The translations under genes were made by a program, and so were the position numbers. The notes below the pieces were generated by a model that saw only the letters and a program-made list of their open reading frames with translations, had not been told where the DNA came from and searched no databases. This document shows positions 35,826 to 48,700 of a stretch of DNA of 64,000 bases, piece after piece (the stretch's first letter is position 1; every line of letters begins with the position of its first letter). The DNA is from Spirodela intermedia (taxonomy: Eukaryota > Streptophyta > Magnoliopsida > Alismatales > Araceae), in contig LR746269.1 of the NCBI GenBank assembly GCA_902729315.2, positions 6,596,231 through 6,660,230 of the forward strand, read 5' to 3'.

Positions 35826-37466
35826 GGGTGGGTTAACTTAGTTTTCCGATTTGAGAATATCAGGGATAAGCTTAGTCTAGTCAAGCGGATGGGTTACTCT
35901 CGGATAACTCGGCCTACTCTTGTTGGAGCTGGTTATCAGGCTTCTACTCCGACATCTTATAGGGGGACCAGGCCCAAAAGAAATATTTTCTTATTTATTC
36001 ATGGAAATTTTAATTTATTCGAGTTTATTGGGCGACTTTTGTCAGAAGCCCAGAAGATAATATTTTTACGAGTGTACAAATATGTCCCTTGGAAATAAAT
36101 AAATAAATAATATAAGGTGAGGAACTGAGCGGAAGTGAGTGGGATGCTCGATTATTTAATAATTAAATATTTATTTCTGATATTTTTTTCATTTTCCGAC
36201 TGCTCAGGATGTAGGAACCGTCAGATCAATAGGGCAGTAGGACATCTGATGGACGGTAAAGAGGAGGACAATAGTTTAGGCCTATACCGTGTAGACGGCC
36301 TACTGATTTTGATTTCCTCCTCTTTTCCTAGCATCTCCTCGGTCTGCCTACCCAAGATCCTACGTGAGGAGCGGGCGGGAGGAGGGCGGGGGAGAGATTG
36401 ATCTTCCGGCATTGAATCCGTGCTCTGAGGCCTGAAAGTCTCAAATTCTTGGCAGTTTCCTGGATGTTCGGGCCTCTCTGATCCGATCGGTGTGCTTTTC
36501 CGGTCGTTTGAGCGCCGCCCTCTCTGCTTCGGTTCGTCAGGATCTGATTTCTCCGAAGTCGTTCCCCTCGGCCTTATGGGGGATTTTGTCGACCGGGTTG
36601 AGGTATGCGAGCTATCTGTCGATTTGGAAACCATTCATACTTCGGATCCCTCTTCCTTGTTTCTACCCCATCTGATTGTGTAGTTAGCGTTGTTGTAGTT
36701 TTACGCGCCAGATTTCGCTTCTAGCTTAGTCTTATTGCCCTTGGGTACAACTTTTCACTCTTGTAGCTCTTCTTTAGCCGCTAGCCGCCTCCCTTACGTA
36801 GGGACTTTTACGATTGCCTATACGACTGGTTCCAAGCACAACCTATTTTCGGTCATTTATGACGGCCGATATGAATCCTCGTATGCTTCGTTCGAGTTCT
36901 TTTCTTCCTTGATACTCCATCTTTCCATCTCTTTTATTTTAACACGGGGAGCAATTTCATAACTGTTTGTCGGACAAGAGGTCAGGATTTATTACTGTTT
37001 GCTAATTCTATCAAGATCCCCAAACTCCATTCCTTCATCTCAGTCAACTCCTTCTTTTTTCAGATCAGGGTGCAGGATAGTAGCATGCGAAAATGATAAT
37101 ACTTAAGACCCACCTGTTCGCCTGACACGTTTTATGTCTCTAAACTGGTAATTACCAGGGGCTGCATCATTTGATCAACTTTTTGGCAATCTGCGTTCAA
37201 TTTTATTTTTTTTATGGCTTTATTCAAGTCTATTGAAAGCTCAGGATCCTTGAACGGTGTCCTGGGGGTGCTTGGATAGATATTTCTTCTGTATCATAAA
37301 CCTCTTTAACGAGTTCATAAATGCAAAATATGTTCCGGATGTGTTCTTTGTTGCTGCAACAGTTTTATCTTGCCGCATCTATCAAAACTGGCTGATTTTC
37401 CCATGCAGGCCAAGCGTTGACCAAACCATAAGTTTAACCTTCGCTGATTGTCGTAAATAGTTTCGG
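35257..37466. other. Intergenic region plus probable 5' leader of the RING-H2 gene
   Basis: A (CT)n tract lies at 35768-35821. The AT-rich part ends near 36380, followed by a leader-like segment (36400-36602). A consensus donor GAG/GTATGC at 36602/36603 and an acceptor TTTTCCCATGCAG ending at 37408 suggest an 806-base 5'-UTR intron. On that model the ATG at 36576 opens a 12-codon upstream frame that stops at 37420, before the main start at 37467. Confidence 0.5.
35768..35821. repeat. CT microsatellite
   Basis: Perfect (CT)n run between the hydrolase and RING genes. Confidence 0.95.
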
Positions 37467-39023
37467 ATGGAGAGTGAACACCATGACTACGACATCACCG
37501 ATGTTCACAGTGTTTACGAGCGAAATGTCAGCTGCTTTGTCTGCAGGAGAAACTTTCAGCCGGAGGTTGAAACTGATGAGGCTTTTGATGTAATGAGTAT
37601 ATGCAGAGACTGCAAAACCAGCGTTTTCGATGATCTTGGAACCACGATGTCAACTCCAAGAGACGTCCACCAGAGGAGGCAAAGGGGGGTAAGAGTTAGG
37701 CGGCAGAGTTCAGAGTCAGTTGAGGACCTGTTTCTCCAGGAATTCTCTCAGCTCATAAATCTAGCTAGACAGAATCGTGAAACCCATCTTGAGGGTGGCA
37801 GTGCTCAGACTGTGAGCTCTACTAGTCGAGACAGATCAATAAGATGGAGACGGACCCTTTCAGATAATGAGAGTGATGGGCTTGATCAGGTAGATTCTTT
37901 ATTTGCTGAGAGCGATTCCAACTTCAGCTTCGGCGTCTACGGTGGGGAATCTGATGCGTCGGTGGACGGGCCTAGTTTTCTAGATCGAGAAGTGTTCATC
38001 CATCTTGACGACGAGAGTCGGATCGTCACTGATATTGGTATCGACCCGATGCACACGGGATTAGATTCGTGGAATTCTGATGATCAAGATGAAGATGGTG
38101 AAGAGTGGGAGGACACCAATTTCGATGAAGAAGTCACTCCAGAAGTTGACCCTTCTCATCAAATTCGAGATGCGAGTGGAAGTCCAGTTGCGAATAGGGC
38201 TCGAGTCCACTGGATTTCACAGGAAGATGGGTTCCTGCCGTATCCGAGCATCTTCTCCGATTTGGAGGAATCAGACCTTTACATCCAGTCAGGGGACTAT
38301 CTCAATGGAAGGGGTCTCGAGGAGTTACTCGAGCATCTGGCTGAGACTGACGGCTCGAGAAGAGGGGCCCCCCCTGCTTCATCATCTTTCGTGGAGAATC
38401 TCCCTCGAGTGGTCTTCTCCGAGGACCACGAGAAGAATGGCGGCTTGATCTGTGCCATATGTAAGGACCCACTGCTCACTGGTACCCAGGTAAGCCAGCT
38501 TCCATGCCTCCACTTCTACCACCCTTCCTGCATCCTCCCATGGCTGTCTTCCCGGAACTCGTGCCCTCTGTGCCGATACGAGCTCCCCACAGACGATCCT
38601 GATTACGAACAAGGGAAGAGGCATCTGAGCAGCGGCCCGATGGAGCTAACGGAGATCAGGGACGAAGAACTCCCCGAGGAAGGTTCATCCACGGAATCCA
38701 GCGACTCAGAAGTGGAGGAGGTGAGCGATCTTGGCCTTGAAAGGCAGGAGACTATGGGTTCCGGAGAAGATGACCCCAGTGATCCTAGCCATTCAAGTAG
38801 AGGGGGTGCTGGAGGAGGATGGCTTCTTCTTGCTGCTGCTCCAATTGTGGGTATTGTGGGTGCTGTTCTTGTGTTGTGGCTTGGGAAGCCTCTGACCAGA
38901 GGAGGAGGAAGTCTCCGCAGCCATGGCGGTTGGGGTGATCAGATCCCGCGGGTGTCCTCAACAAACGACTCTGCTCAAGCGAGTGGCAATGGCAGGAACA
39001 GGAGATGGTGGCCCTTCTTTTAG
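37467..39023 (+). CDS. RING-H2 E3 ubiquitin ligase with N-terminal Cys motif and C-terminal membrane segment
   Basis: A single uninterrupted 518-codon frame. Residues 23-49 hold CFVC and, 19 residues later, CRDC, a possible four-cysteine zinc site. Residues about 60-320 are acidic and low-complexity. A C3H2C3 RING-H2 lies at about 329-369 (CAICKDPLL, then LPCLHFYHPSC, then CPLCRYELP); zinc ligands are complete, and the Pro after the penultimate cysteine, usual for E2 binding, is present. An acidic stretch follows, then a hydrophobic helix at about 450-473 (GWLLLAAAPIVGIVGAVLVL) and a basic Trp-containing tail, so the protein may be membrane-anchored. The layout resembles BTL/CIP8-like plant RING proteins, but I do not recognise the exact orthologue. 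The start ATG follows the probable 5'-UTR acceptor at 37408. It converges on ATM3. Confidence 0.92.
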   Translation: MESEHHDYDITDVHSVYERNVSCFVCRRNFQPEVETDEAFDVMSICRDCKTSVFDDLGTTMSTPRDVHQRRQRGVRVRRQSSESVEDLFLQEFSQLINLARQNRETHLEGGSAQTVSSTSRDRSIRWRRTLSDNESDGLDQVDSLFAESDSNFSFGVYGGESDASVDGPSFLDREVFIHLDDESRIVTDIGIDPMHTGLDSWNSDDQDEDGEEWEDTNFDEEVTPEVDPSHQIRDASGSPVANRARVHWISQEDGFLPYPSIFSDLEESDLYIQSGDYLNGRGLEELLEHLAETDGSRRGAPPASSSFVENLPRVVFSEDHEKNGGLICAICKDPLLTGTQVSQLPCLHFYHPSCILPWLSSRNSCPLCRYELPTDDPDYEQGKRHLSSGPMELTEIRDEELPEEGSSTESSDSEVEEVSDLGLERQETMGSGEDDPSDPSHSSRGGAGGGWLLLAAAPIVGIVGAVLVLWLGKPLTRGGGSLRSHGGWGDQIPRVSSTNDSAQASGNGRNRRWWPFF

Positions 39024-39784
39024 AAAAAAAATGTACTGGGAGGTGGAGAGTTTTTTTGTGGTCTCCATGGCCGACGATGATATGTGTTTTAGCCTGATTG
39101 GTTATATCCATCCGAAGGCAGCAGAATTCGGAGGAGCTGACGAAGATTGAAGCAGCAGTATCTTTCTTCTAGTGGCTTGAAACTTTTTTCCTTTTTTAGG
39201 GCAGATGAAGCTGCAAGTTTCCAACTGATTATTACGACTCCCTTCCTCCAAATTCATGGCTGCTGTCCCTTCCCACACACATCTCCTCACCTTTCTGCTG
39301 CTTCATTCCTTTTTCTTTTCTTGGTAAAAATCCCCATGTCTCAGGGCCATCTCCGCTCTTGTTCTTGCCCTTTCATCTACTCTCTTCCAGGTGAATCCAT
39401 CTCTGCTGCCCACCCACATCGTCACTACCCTTCTCCTGTTCTTCTTCTCTGTATCACCTTCTCCAGAGGGTTTTGAGGGGAAAAAACGATGCAATCACTA
39501 CAGTTTATCGCCTTTAAGCATCATTGTCCAACCTCCATTACTTATCAGATAGAGAGAGAGAGAGAGAGATGATAAAAACATATGGCAGAGAGAGGTACCA
39601 TCAAAGAAATCGTTAAAAAAAAAAAAAAACTGATGAATGAAATATAATACAATTTATCGTCGCGGAAATCCTCTCAAGTCTGATCAATCAATTAAAGAAA
39701 ATAATCGACTATGGCACACTGTTCTACAAAAGCCGGGCTTCCAAATCTCGGGGCGTTGGGTGGGGAATGTACACTCTCTGGGGT
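39024..39784. other. Convergent intergenic region
   Basis: 3' UTRs of the RING-H2 gene (+) and ATM3 (-). It contains a GA tract at 39550-39569 and a poly-A run at about 39616-39629. No separate gene is seen. Confidence 0.6.
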
Positions 39785-42700
39785 TCAGAGCTTTGACCCG
39801 GTGGGTACCTCGGAAGGGGGGGTTGATTCCAACTGGAGAGTCGTCGTATCGGCGCCCTCGCTGTTGTTCTGCTGGGCCCACAGCTGGGCGTATCTCCCTC
39901 CCTTGGTCAGAAGAACATCATGTGGGCCCTGCTCCATCACCCTCCCGCTCTCAAGAACAATCACCTACAAAAACCCAACATCTTAGTCCTCAACAGAAGA
40001 TAAGGAGACCAGATAATAAGAGCGTGGGGACCCACAAAAGCTGAAATCCTAAGGAGAGGATTGAGTAGCATGAATATCCTAGTTATCAACAGAAAGGAGA
40101 TTCAAATATTACTATGTATGTATATATATATGTATATGTGTTGATAATGAAGATAGGAGGACTATGCTTCTGAATTTATCATTACCTCGTCACATTGCAT
40201 GGCAGTGGTGAGTCGATGAGCGATGAAGACCGAGGTCCGGTTCCTTGATAAAGACTTCAATGAGCTCAGTATTTCAGCCTCGGTTGTGCTATCAAGAGCG
40301 CTGGTAGCCTCATCGCATAACCTGGTACGGCGATGGATTACTTTATGTAATGTGTATCCATGATACACAAATAAATTTCCTTCTTTAAAAAATAGAAAAT
40401 AAAAATAAATCTACTGGGGTCGATATATAATGAAGAAAAAATAATCATCAAAGAAGAAATTTCTTGCAGATTCATGTTAGAATCAGTGGGAATGAGCTGC
40501 TGACTCTTCCGTCGCACAGAAACATATAAATAAAGTATAGATTTCATGAATGAGGTATAGATTTCACTTGATCTGATCTACTGCTCTTCCAGGAAAACAT
40601 AAGAAAAAACAATGCAACAGCACAGAAACCTATAAATAAAGTATCGATTTCATGAATGAGGTATAAATTTCACTTGATCTGATCTACTGCTCTTCCAGGA
40701 AAACATAAGAAAAAATAATGCAACAGCACAGAATCACGGACGAAGGGGAGGAGGACAAGAAGAAGAAAGAGTTGCCTACAGTGCAGAAAGGCTTTTAGTA
40801 CAGCACGCAGATGTGAAAGATTTTTATCACATGCCATTGCCCTCGTCCAAAGGTTCATAAAACGATATAATGCAAATATTAGCTTGCTTTCAGCACCAAG
40901 AAATGGCGTAGCCGTAGTTTGCTGAGAAAATCAAGTTTAGTTTTCTACCAAAACTAGCATGGAAGATTGTATGATCGACGTATGAAAGAATTACTCACAG
41001 GATAGATGATGCTTTCAAAAAGGCACGAGCAAGTGATACTCGCTGCTTTTCTCCACCGCTTAACTGCGGAAGGAACATAATATTTTAATCCTCACCGAAT
41101 ATGATCGGATCAGCATCCCCAAGCATAAAATGAAACTTCATGGCATTTTGCACTTTGAAAATATAACGGAGCTCTATGGTATGAAGAAATAGCGGCGTAA
41201 CGCACGGCGCACAGGGCATCTGACCTTTAGCCCTCGTTCTCCGACTACAGTGGAGTACTTTTCTGGGAAGTTCATTATGGTATCGTGAATAGCTGCACGT
41301 CGAGCTGCATCATACACCTAGAAATCGAAATAACAAGCATAAAGAAGCTGAAACATGGCAGGGTTCCCATTCTGCAATGTTCAGCGCTGACCTCTTCCTC
41401 GGTTGCTGTCAATCGACCATAGTGTATGTTGTGGAATATTGTATCGTTGAAAAGGACCTGCCAACATACTTATCAGCAAAGGAACACGAGGAACAACATA
41501 ACATGGGTGGGATTCCATTTGTCCAACAAAAGAGACAAACGTGGCTGAAACAGGTCCCATAGAAAAAAATATGAAAAAGTCCTAAGAAGACAAAAACCTA
41601 GGGACAATGCCGTGGTGTAAAAATTGAACTGGCTATGTTCATCCAATATAACAAACCCATGCAAGTATGTGCTCAAAAAATACCGCTAAGATGCAACATT
41701 ATGGGCAGATACATACGTTATGTCTTGGCATGACAATCCAAAACGAAATGTGATGACCTAATCAAATGTTTTTCCAAAATAAAGTAGCCAATTTAAGTAA
41801 ACCCTTTCAGATCACATTGTCATGCCACATAACTAGCTCTCCTTGGTTTCAACAACTTAACAAATAGTCGACGAAAGAACCTCAACTTTCTCGTGGGTGC
41901 ATCAAATATGGTCCTCTTCATGTCTAGAGATACAGAAACATTCAAAAGTAGATGCAAAGAAAGATAAAGTATATTTACGTGATTTTTTTTCCGAGTTTCC
42001 AGCAGCATTTAGTGTCTATGCTATCTTACCATTTCCACGTTTGTAACTTTGAGTATGATGCTCAAGTAACAGTGTAGTGGGTCTATTTATTTTCTGGGCA
42101 GATGTTAGCTCAGCAAGGTAAATGACCACAGACTTGCAACAAATTCTGGATAAGGAATGTCGCTTGTATCTATAGCCATTAAGAAGAAATGCATCTTTCC
42201 ATACACTGACAACAACTCTTGCTGCATTTCGTTCAAATTGAATAGTATCCAATAAAAGCTTAAGGCCAATGTGAAAATGAGAGGAAGAATTGGATATTCA
42301 GACTGGAGTTCTTGACAGGAAAGTCAACACCTGCTTTACGATCGCATAATGATGGATCCAGCATTCGTGTCAATGGAAGATATAATGTGCTACACTGGAT
42401 GAAATGGATCTCTAATATAGCCTACCCCAAATTGGTACACACGAATCTGATCATCATTGAAGAGTTAAAATAATCATGCATAAGGATGGCGTTGAACACA
42501 ATACCTGCCCATGATTTTGACTTGAAAACCATAAAACAGTGTAAATTTATAAAGCAGAAGTCAATCAAAATTAGGCTTAAGCTACTCACAGTATCCTGTG
42601 GCACAACAACCATGGATTTTCTAAGGCTCTCTGTTGTTACGCTCTGTATATCTTGGCCATCTATTTTTATCTGCATGGGGATTCAAGAAAAGTTGAGTTA

Positions 42701-45700
42701 TGAATTTGGGTTTCTACTGTATTTGACGCAGTTGCAGGAACTTATATCACAGTTAACGCTAAATATTCAAGTAGACGCATTAGAGAGACAAGCACACATA
42801 CTTGTGCCTGTAACGTAAATGATCAAATATAAAATAGACAAAAGAGTTTAGCATCCACAAGCAGTACAGGACAAACAAGAAAAAACGATCCTCCAATGCA
42901 TCAAATGATCAAATTCAGTATGGGTATTAAAAATCAATGACGTTTTTATGTGTCACAAATCCGCAAAGGCAAATAAGAAAAAGAAAAATAGCGAAAACAT
43001 GATACCTCTTGAAAGATTTGTTGTTCTCAAGACTGACGGGACAAGCGTACACTCGCTAGTGGTATGCAAACCTAATTGAAGTCCCGGAACCAATATGGAC
43101 AGTAAAGAAAATTATATTGTTTCTTTTTTGAGGAAAAAAGAACCGACTGTCCAAAATCACGGCAAAAAGAGAAGTGAATCGAAGAGAGTTAAAAGTCTTA
43201 ACTCGTGTTTTATCGGAGAGCATAGGGTTAGACATTTCTACATAAGAACGACCAAAACTAAATGTGCGATATATGTCATATTAAAAGTACTTTACTCAAT
43301 GAAAAGAAGATAAGAAGGGTTCTTACAGTTCCAAAGTCAGAGTCAAAGAATCTGAACAAAAGTCGAAGAATGGTCGATTTACCTGGACAAGGGAGGTAAA
43401 TCAAAGCATTCAGTACAGAGGAAACCAAATATATAAAATCACATTTCATAAATACAAAAAATGATGCCCTTTAAAAGAAGATTTTACATAAACCCCAAAC
43501 ATGCTTGCTTATGGTTCAAAAAACCTGTTGACTGAATAAGCCTCTCATCTCTCTCCAGATTTTGAAAAGTTCAAGAATCAATCACAGTAATTGATATAGA
43601 AGCATATCAGATCTTGTGGAAGAGAGGATATTTATCCTTGAACGAACCCTATAGACTAAGACAAAAGCCTTATTCATTTCTAGATGGAGTTTCAACAGCT
43701 GCTAAGTCTATAGGGAGGTTGTGTGCATTACATCCCTGCATCACTTCGTACCAAGGTTAGCATGGTTAATGACTGTTTAAACGAAGACAGGGAGGAGCAG
43801 GAAACCACCTAACTTTTCATTGACATCTATCACCCCTTAAATAGGGAGAGAAACTACATGATCTTTCCCAATATACCCTCAGGCTACAAGTTTCTGTGAT
43901 GATGATCATCACGGTGTGAGTTCCCATACATGATGCATCATGACCAAGAAATCATAACAGCTACAAATTCTAGTGGTGACCATCATCACGATGTGAATTC
44001 CCATACACAGTGCATCACAATTGAAAAATCTGGCAATGGTATCAACACGTGTCAAATACACTATCTAGGCAATCAATCAGACTGACTAAAATCTAACCAA
44101 TTGGGTTGAAAGCCATGGAACTAATACCTCAAGTCGTGAGCCAAATACCTCTCCTACAGGCCAAGCAGATAGGAAAAAAGTGCGAGGAAAGAGATTTATT
44201 GAAACTAACATATTTGGACATTAATCGGCGAAAAAACCGTGGGCAGCTATAATATTATTAGTTTCTTCCTCTCAACCATATCCTCAAGCGCCTTCGTCGG
44301 TCAAACCAATGATTCTCTTCTCAAAGTCATAGAGAGAGTCTTTTTTTTCTGGTATGTAGCTCCGCGAGCTAGGAACGCATCATCGGGGCAGGGGAAAACG
44401 AACAGAACATAGGGTCATCATCATTGCCCTCTTATTTTTTCTTTTGTTTGTGTCCAGTCCGTTGTGTACTAGTTTTCAGTGGTTTCCCGGATCATACTAG
44501 AAGTTACAAAAGAATGATGCATAGCACTGAATAGGCTCCCACCAAATACACCAACTAAACCTAACATACGAAATGGATCCCAAGGATGTCATGTTCTGGA
44601 TGGAATATTAAAAAAATCCATCGAAGACTGGGATCCTTATTAGTTCTTCCTGTAACTTCACCGCATCGTTTTCAACTTGAAATCATCATTCACATGATCA
44701 CGTCCTAATCTGCTAATCCAAGGAAAATAGTGTTCAAGAAATTGATAAACATACCATCAGCCTCACTCCATCAGTAAGTAGAGTGCCAGATTTAATCCAT
44801 ACAGATTGACAGGGTTATCAAAAATCTCAAAGCATCTTTTAATCTGGCTTTTTGAAGGTACGCATAGGACTACTTTAGGTTATAGACGGAGTAAGATCAC
44901 AGGTCTCAGGTTGTAATATAGTCCTTCAGAGAAGCCTGCATTCAAGCAATGATGCTCTTCCACTTCTATTCTTCATCATCCCTTATCAATGCATAGAGAA
45001 GACGAGGCCTTTAAAAGTGAAATAGAGCTGATTGTATTCCGATAGAAATTTCTGACTGTCTTACAAAAATGTCTTTTTCCTAGACATTGTTCCTTGTCGT
45101 GATGTCTGCTTACTGAAGAATACCTCTCTATCCACCAACTTGTGCATGACTAACACGACCTGACTATGACTGAGAAGTCTAAGTCAGCAGACCTGAGACC
45201 TGTCTGAGAAGTCAGCTTAACTCAGAGGCGATTCATGTCCAACCCATATCAGCAGACCTCAAAAGAGTGATTACATTACTCTAGCCTCTGAGACAACTAC
45301 ATGGAGGGAGGTAACACAGGATTAAATGTAGTGGATTAAAACATAATGTGATCTCTCTACTTTTTTTCTCATCCAGTCCTCCACAATCATTTCCTGCTTC
45401 CAGCGTCATGTCATCACCACTCAGCGCAGTATCCATTGCCCGCATGCATCTTGACATTAGCTTCCATACTTGGTCTTGATTCCTATATTTTATCAACGAG
45501 GAAATTACATAGTTCAACCCAGACTTTCGTCTTCACCGAGTAGTATTAAAGAGATTAACATCATGTTCACAGTTCTCACACAGTCTATTAAACGAGAATT
45601 TCATGAAAGTTTATCTAAGCAAACTTCACAAGAACCCACCTAAGATGACTAGCAAAACAACAAATTGATAACCAATATTACACACGTCTTATAACAATGG

Positions 45701-48700
45701 TAGGAAGCCACCCTCATACGGACCAAAATGGCACATACTCTTACGGCAGGATTGGTCTTCATCATGATAAGAGAAGACACAAGAAGCTTCCTACACAAAG
45801 CTTCACCTAGGGAGATGATTTTCCTGAGAACGATACGTAACCTCTCCAGAGTATAATGACAAATATCAGTGTAGAATTCGCATGCTGAAATTCAGTGCAT
45901 AATTGCAACATGTGGTGCCGAATATATGTCTTACCAATGATTTGGACCATAAGTTCAGGAATTCAAAACAGGATATTGCGCAATGGCATGCGAGCATAAT
46001 GAGCGGTATTGCATATCCTTCAGATGGTTTCATGATTGAGACGCAAAACCCTTCCATCCCATCTAGAAGGACTTGTGTTTGTGCCTTAAATTTTCCATCT
46101 GATACGAATTTAAGTTCACTCTTCAAGGCAGAGTAATTTCCCTGACGAAGCAACTTCGAGATTTCTGTACCTAGCCCAACTAGGCAAATAGGAGAGGCAA
46201 ATTCTTTGCAACTAGAGACACCATCCCAATAAACATGTAACATCGTGATTCATCTTGATGCGTGAATCAGATGAAAGATGTCCTGGAGGATCAAATAGTC
46301 CTACAAGTCATGTTGCTAGAATTACTAAGGATGAGTCCCATCATCTGGAACATGACCTTCTAGATCAGTGTCACAATCTTTCTTCCCCACAATCGAGTCC
46401 GGCACAATTGGGTACATTGATGAAGATCACAATACGTTTCATGCTTATGTTTGGTGAAATGAGGGTAGTTCTGAAACGCCTTGAAAATCTAATGCTTTAT
46501 TAATTAACAATTTATGTTTTTAGTTGATTGGCCATCCATTAAATGCCAACCTGCTAGTCATTAGTCCCTTAAAGGGAAATTTTATATTTCTCTAATTTTC
46601 CGTATCCATCAATTATCCTCAACCATGAAAGAGAAACAGTCCTCTTTGTAAAAAAAGTCTATAAATTATACTTTTTACTCATCTACCCCTCTCCCCCTTG
46701 GTGCTTCACTTCATTACGATAAACAGTGTTCACTAACCATTGCAGCCCCAGATACAGCACAGATTGATCAGTATCAACCACAAGGAGAAAAAGGAAAAGA
46801 ACAAGCAGCACAATAGCATCAACAAGAGAAAGTTAGTATCCATTTCTCTCCATTCTTCTTCACTTTATTTTCGCCCTCAGTCACCTCTTTCCCAATATCC
46901 TTTCATTCATTGACTAGCACTTGTCTGCATTGACTTCAGAATTCGAAGTAACCAGCCATCACGATACAGCATTTGTTGGCCTTCAACGACTACATACCAG
47001 AAGCACATTCCACGAGAATCTCTAGAGTTTCTACGAATACAATTCTTAAATAAACTCGCTTGACCTAGTGTAAAACGCCAAAATATAACTCTAAATCTCA
47101 AAAGAGGATCAGTCCTCCATGAAAAATAGATCTTCTATTGTCACCATGGGCACTAAAATTACAAAAACATTATTGCGTACCACTGCCACTGGTTCCAACA
47201 ATAGCCACACTCTTTCCTGCGGATACAACAAAAGATACTCCATCAAGAATTCTTCGTTCTGTTAGATATCTGCAAACAAACATGAAAATACCCACATTCA
47301 AAAGGACTGAAGTTTTTTATGCAATTGAAGTCAAAAGATGAAAGATCGGAAACCTCAAAAATATAAAACTAAGAATGCAATCATGGACAAAACAATCAAA
47401 CACTTCTCCATTGTTTTGGTTTGGTACTGAGGTTAAGGGACGATGGATATTAAAATAGTAATGTGTTCCTCTCCAAAAAAATGTCTGGAGAGACGGAAAC
47501 ATATTCTTCATAAATAGCACGGGATTAGGCTCACCAAAAGAATCTAAAAAAAGGGGGGGGAAGAAAGAACATCCAAGCCTGAAAAATCACAGCACAGACC
47601 GTCATCATATAATCTTCTTCAAGTGATGAAACAACTATGTCAGATGGTTTCCGCAGAACAGCCAATATCATATCATCTTCTTCAAGAGACCAATATTTCA
47701 CACTAAAAGAATAGCTGGAGAATCCCAATTAGAAAACTATTAACCATAAATGGAGTTTAAGGATCATTTTTTCCTGATAACGCATTGGAAAATAAAAATG
47801 CTAAAACAGGCCCAGACTAGTTGGGGGAATACAAATCCTTTGTTGAAAATAGGGGGACAAGTTCAGGAACTAGGCACCTGACAGACTCGCTGCTATTGCT
47901 ATTGCAGTACTCACAGAGAAGACAGATGAATAGAGGACTCATCTCGAAGAAAGGACTGAGGGGGTCAGACCAGGGTTTACATCCGGACGAGTGCCCTACG
48001 TCTGTCCCTGCCTCTACAAGCATTACAGCAGAAACTGCAGGGGAACGCATCGCCCAAACAGAGTCTGATAGAGGAAGTAGGGTCAGCAGGATGTGTCCAT
48101 TGAAATAAGATGAATGACCAGGATGCTGGAAGAAACCATCAAAGGACGTTTGATCATAATGCGTCCATTGTGAAAGTATGAAGAGGTCAACGCCACTGAT
48201 GATAGAAGAAATTGTTATTGCTGAAGATGAGTAGTGGGTTCTATGTTCCTTGAACCTGCCATGATACCATGCGGAAATTCAAGAGAAGGGAGGTGAGAAG
48301 AGAGTAAAAGATCCACATAAAACCTAGACCTGCGGCGCAATGGGCGAAGATCTCTCACACCTGCATGCCCAAGATAAGTGAAGAATGATTCTAAATGGAA
48401 CTAAAAGCATAATTCTCGTATAGATTGATTGGGAAATACAAAGCCTCTAGTTAAAACAAAGGAGCCTAGTACATTCATAAATGAATGATTTCGAGCAGGT
48501 GGTCAAATCTTTTACATCAAAAGTCTTAGGTCAAGGACCCGAATCAAAAAACTATTTCAAAGAAGGAACCTTACGAATGAGCATCAGACCAGATAAGTCT
48601 TAGTTAACAACATGTTAGAATAGTCCCACAATTAAAAAGTATATCTTAAATACAAGGGCTTTATGCTTTCCTCTTAAGAATAATTTATCAGTGGATGGCC

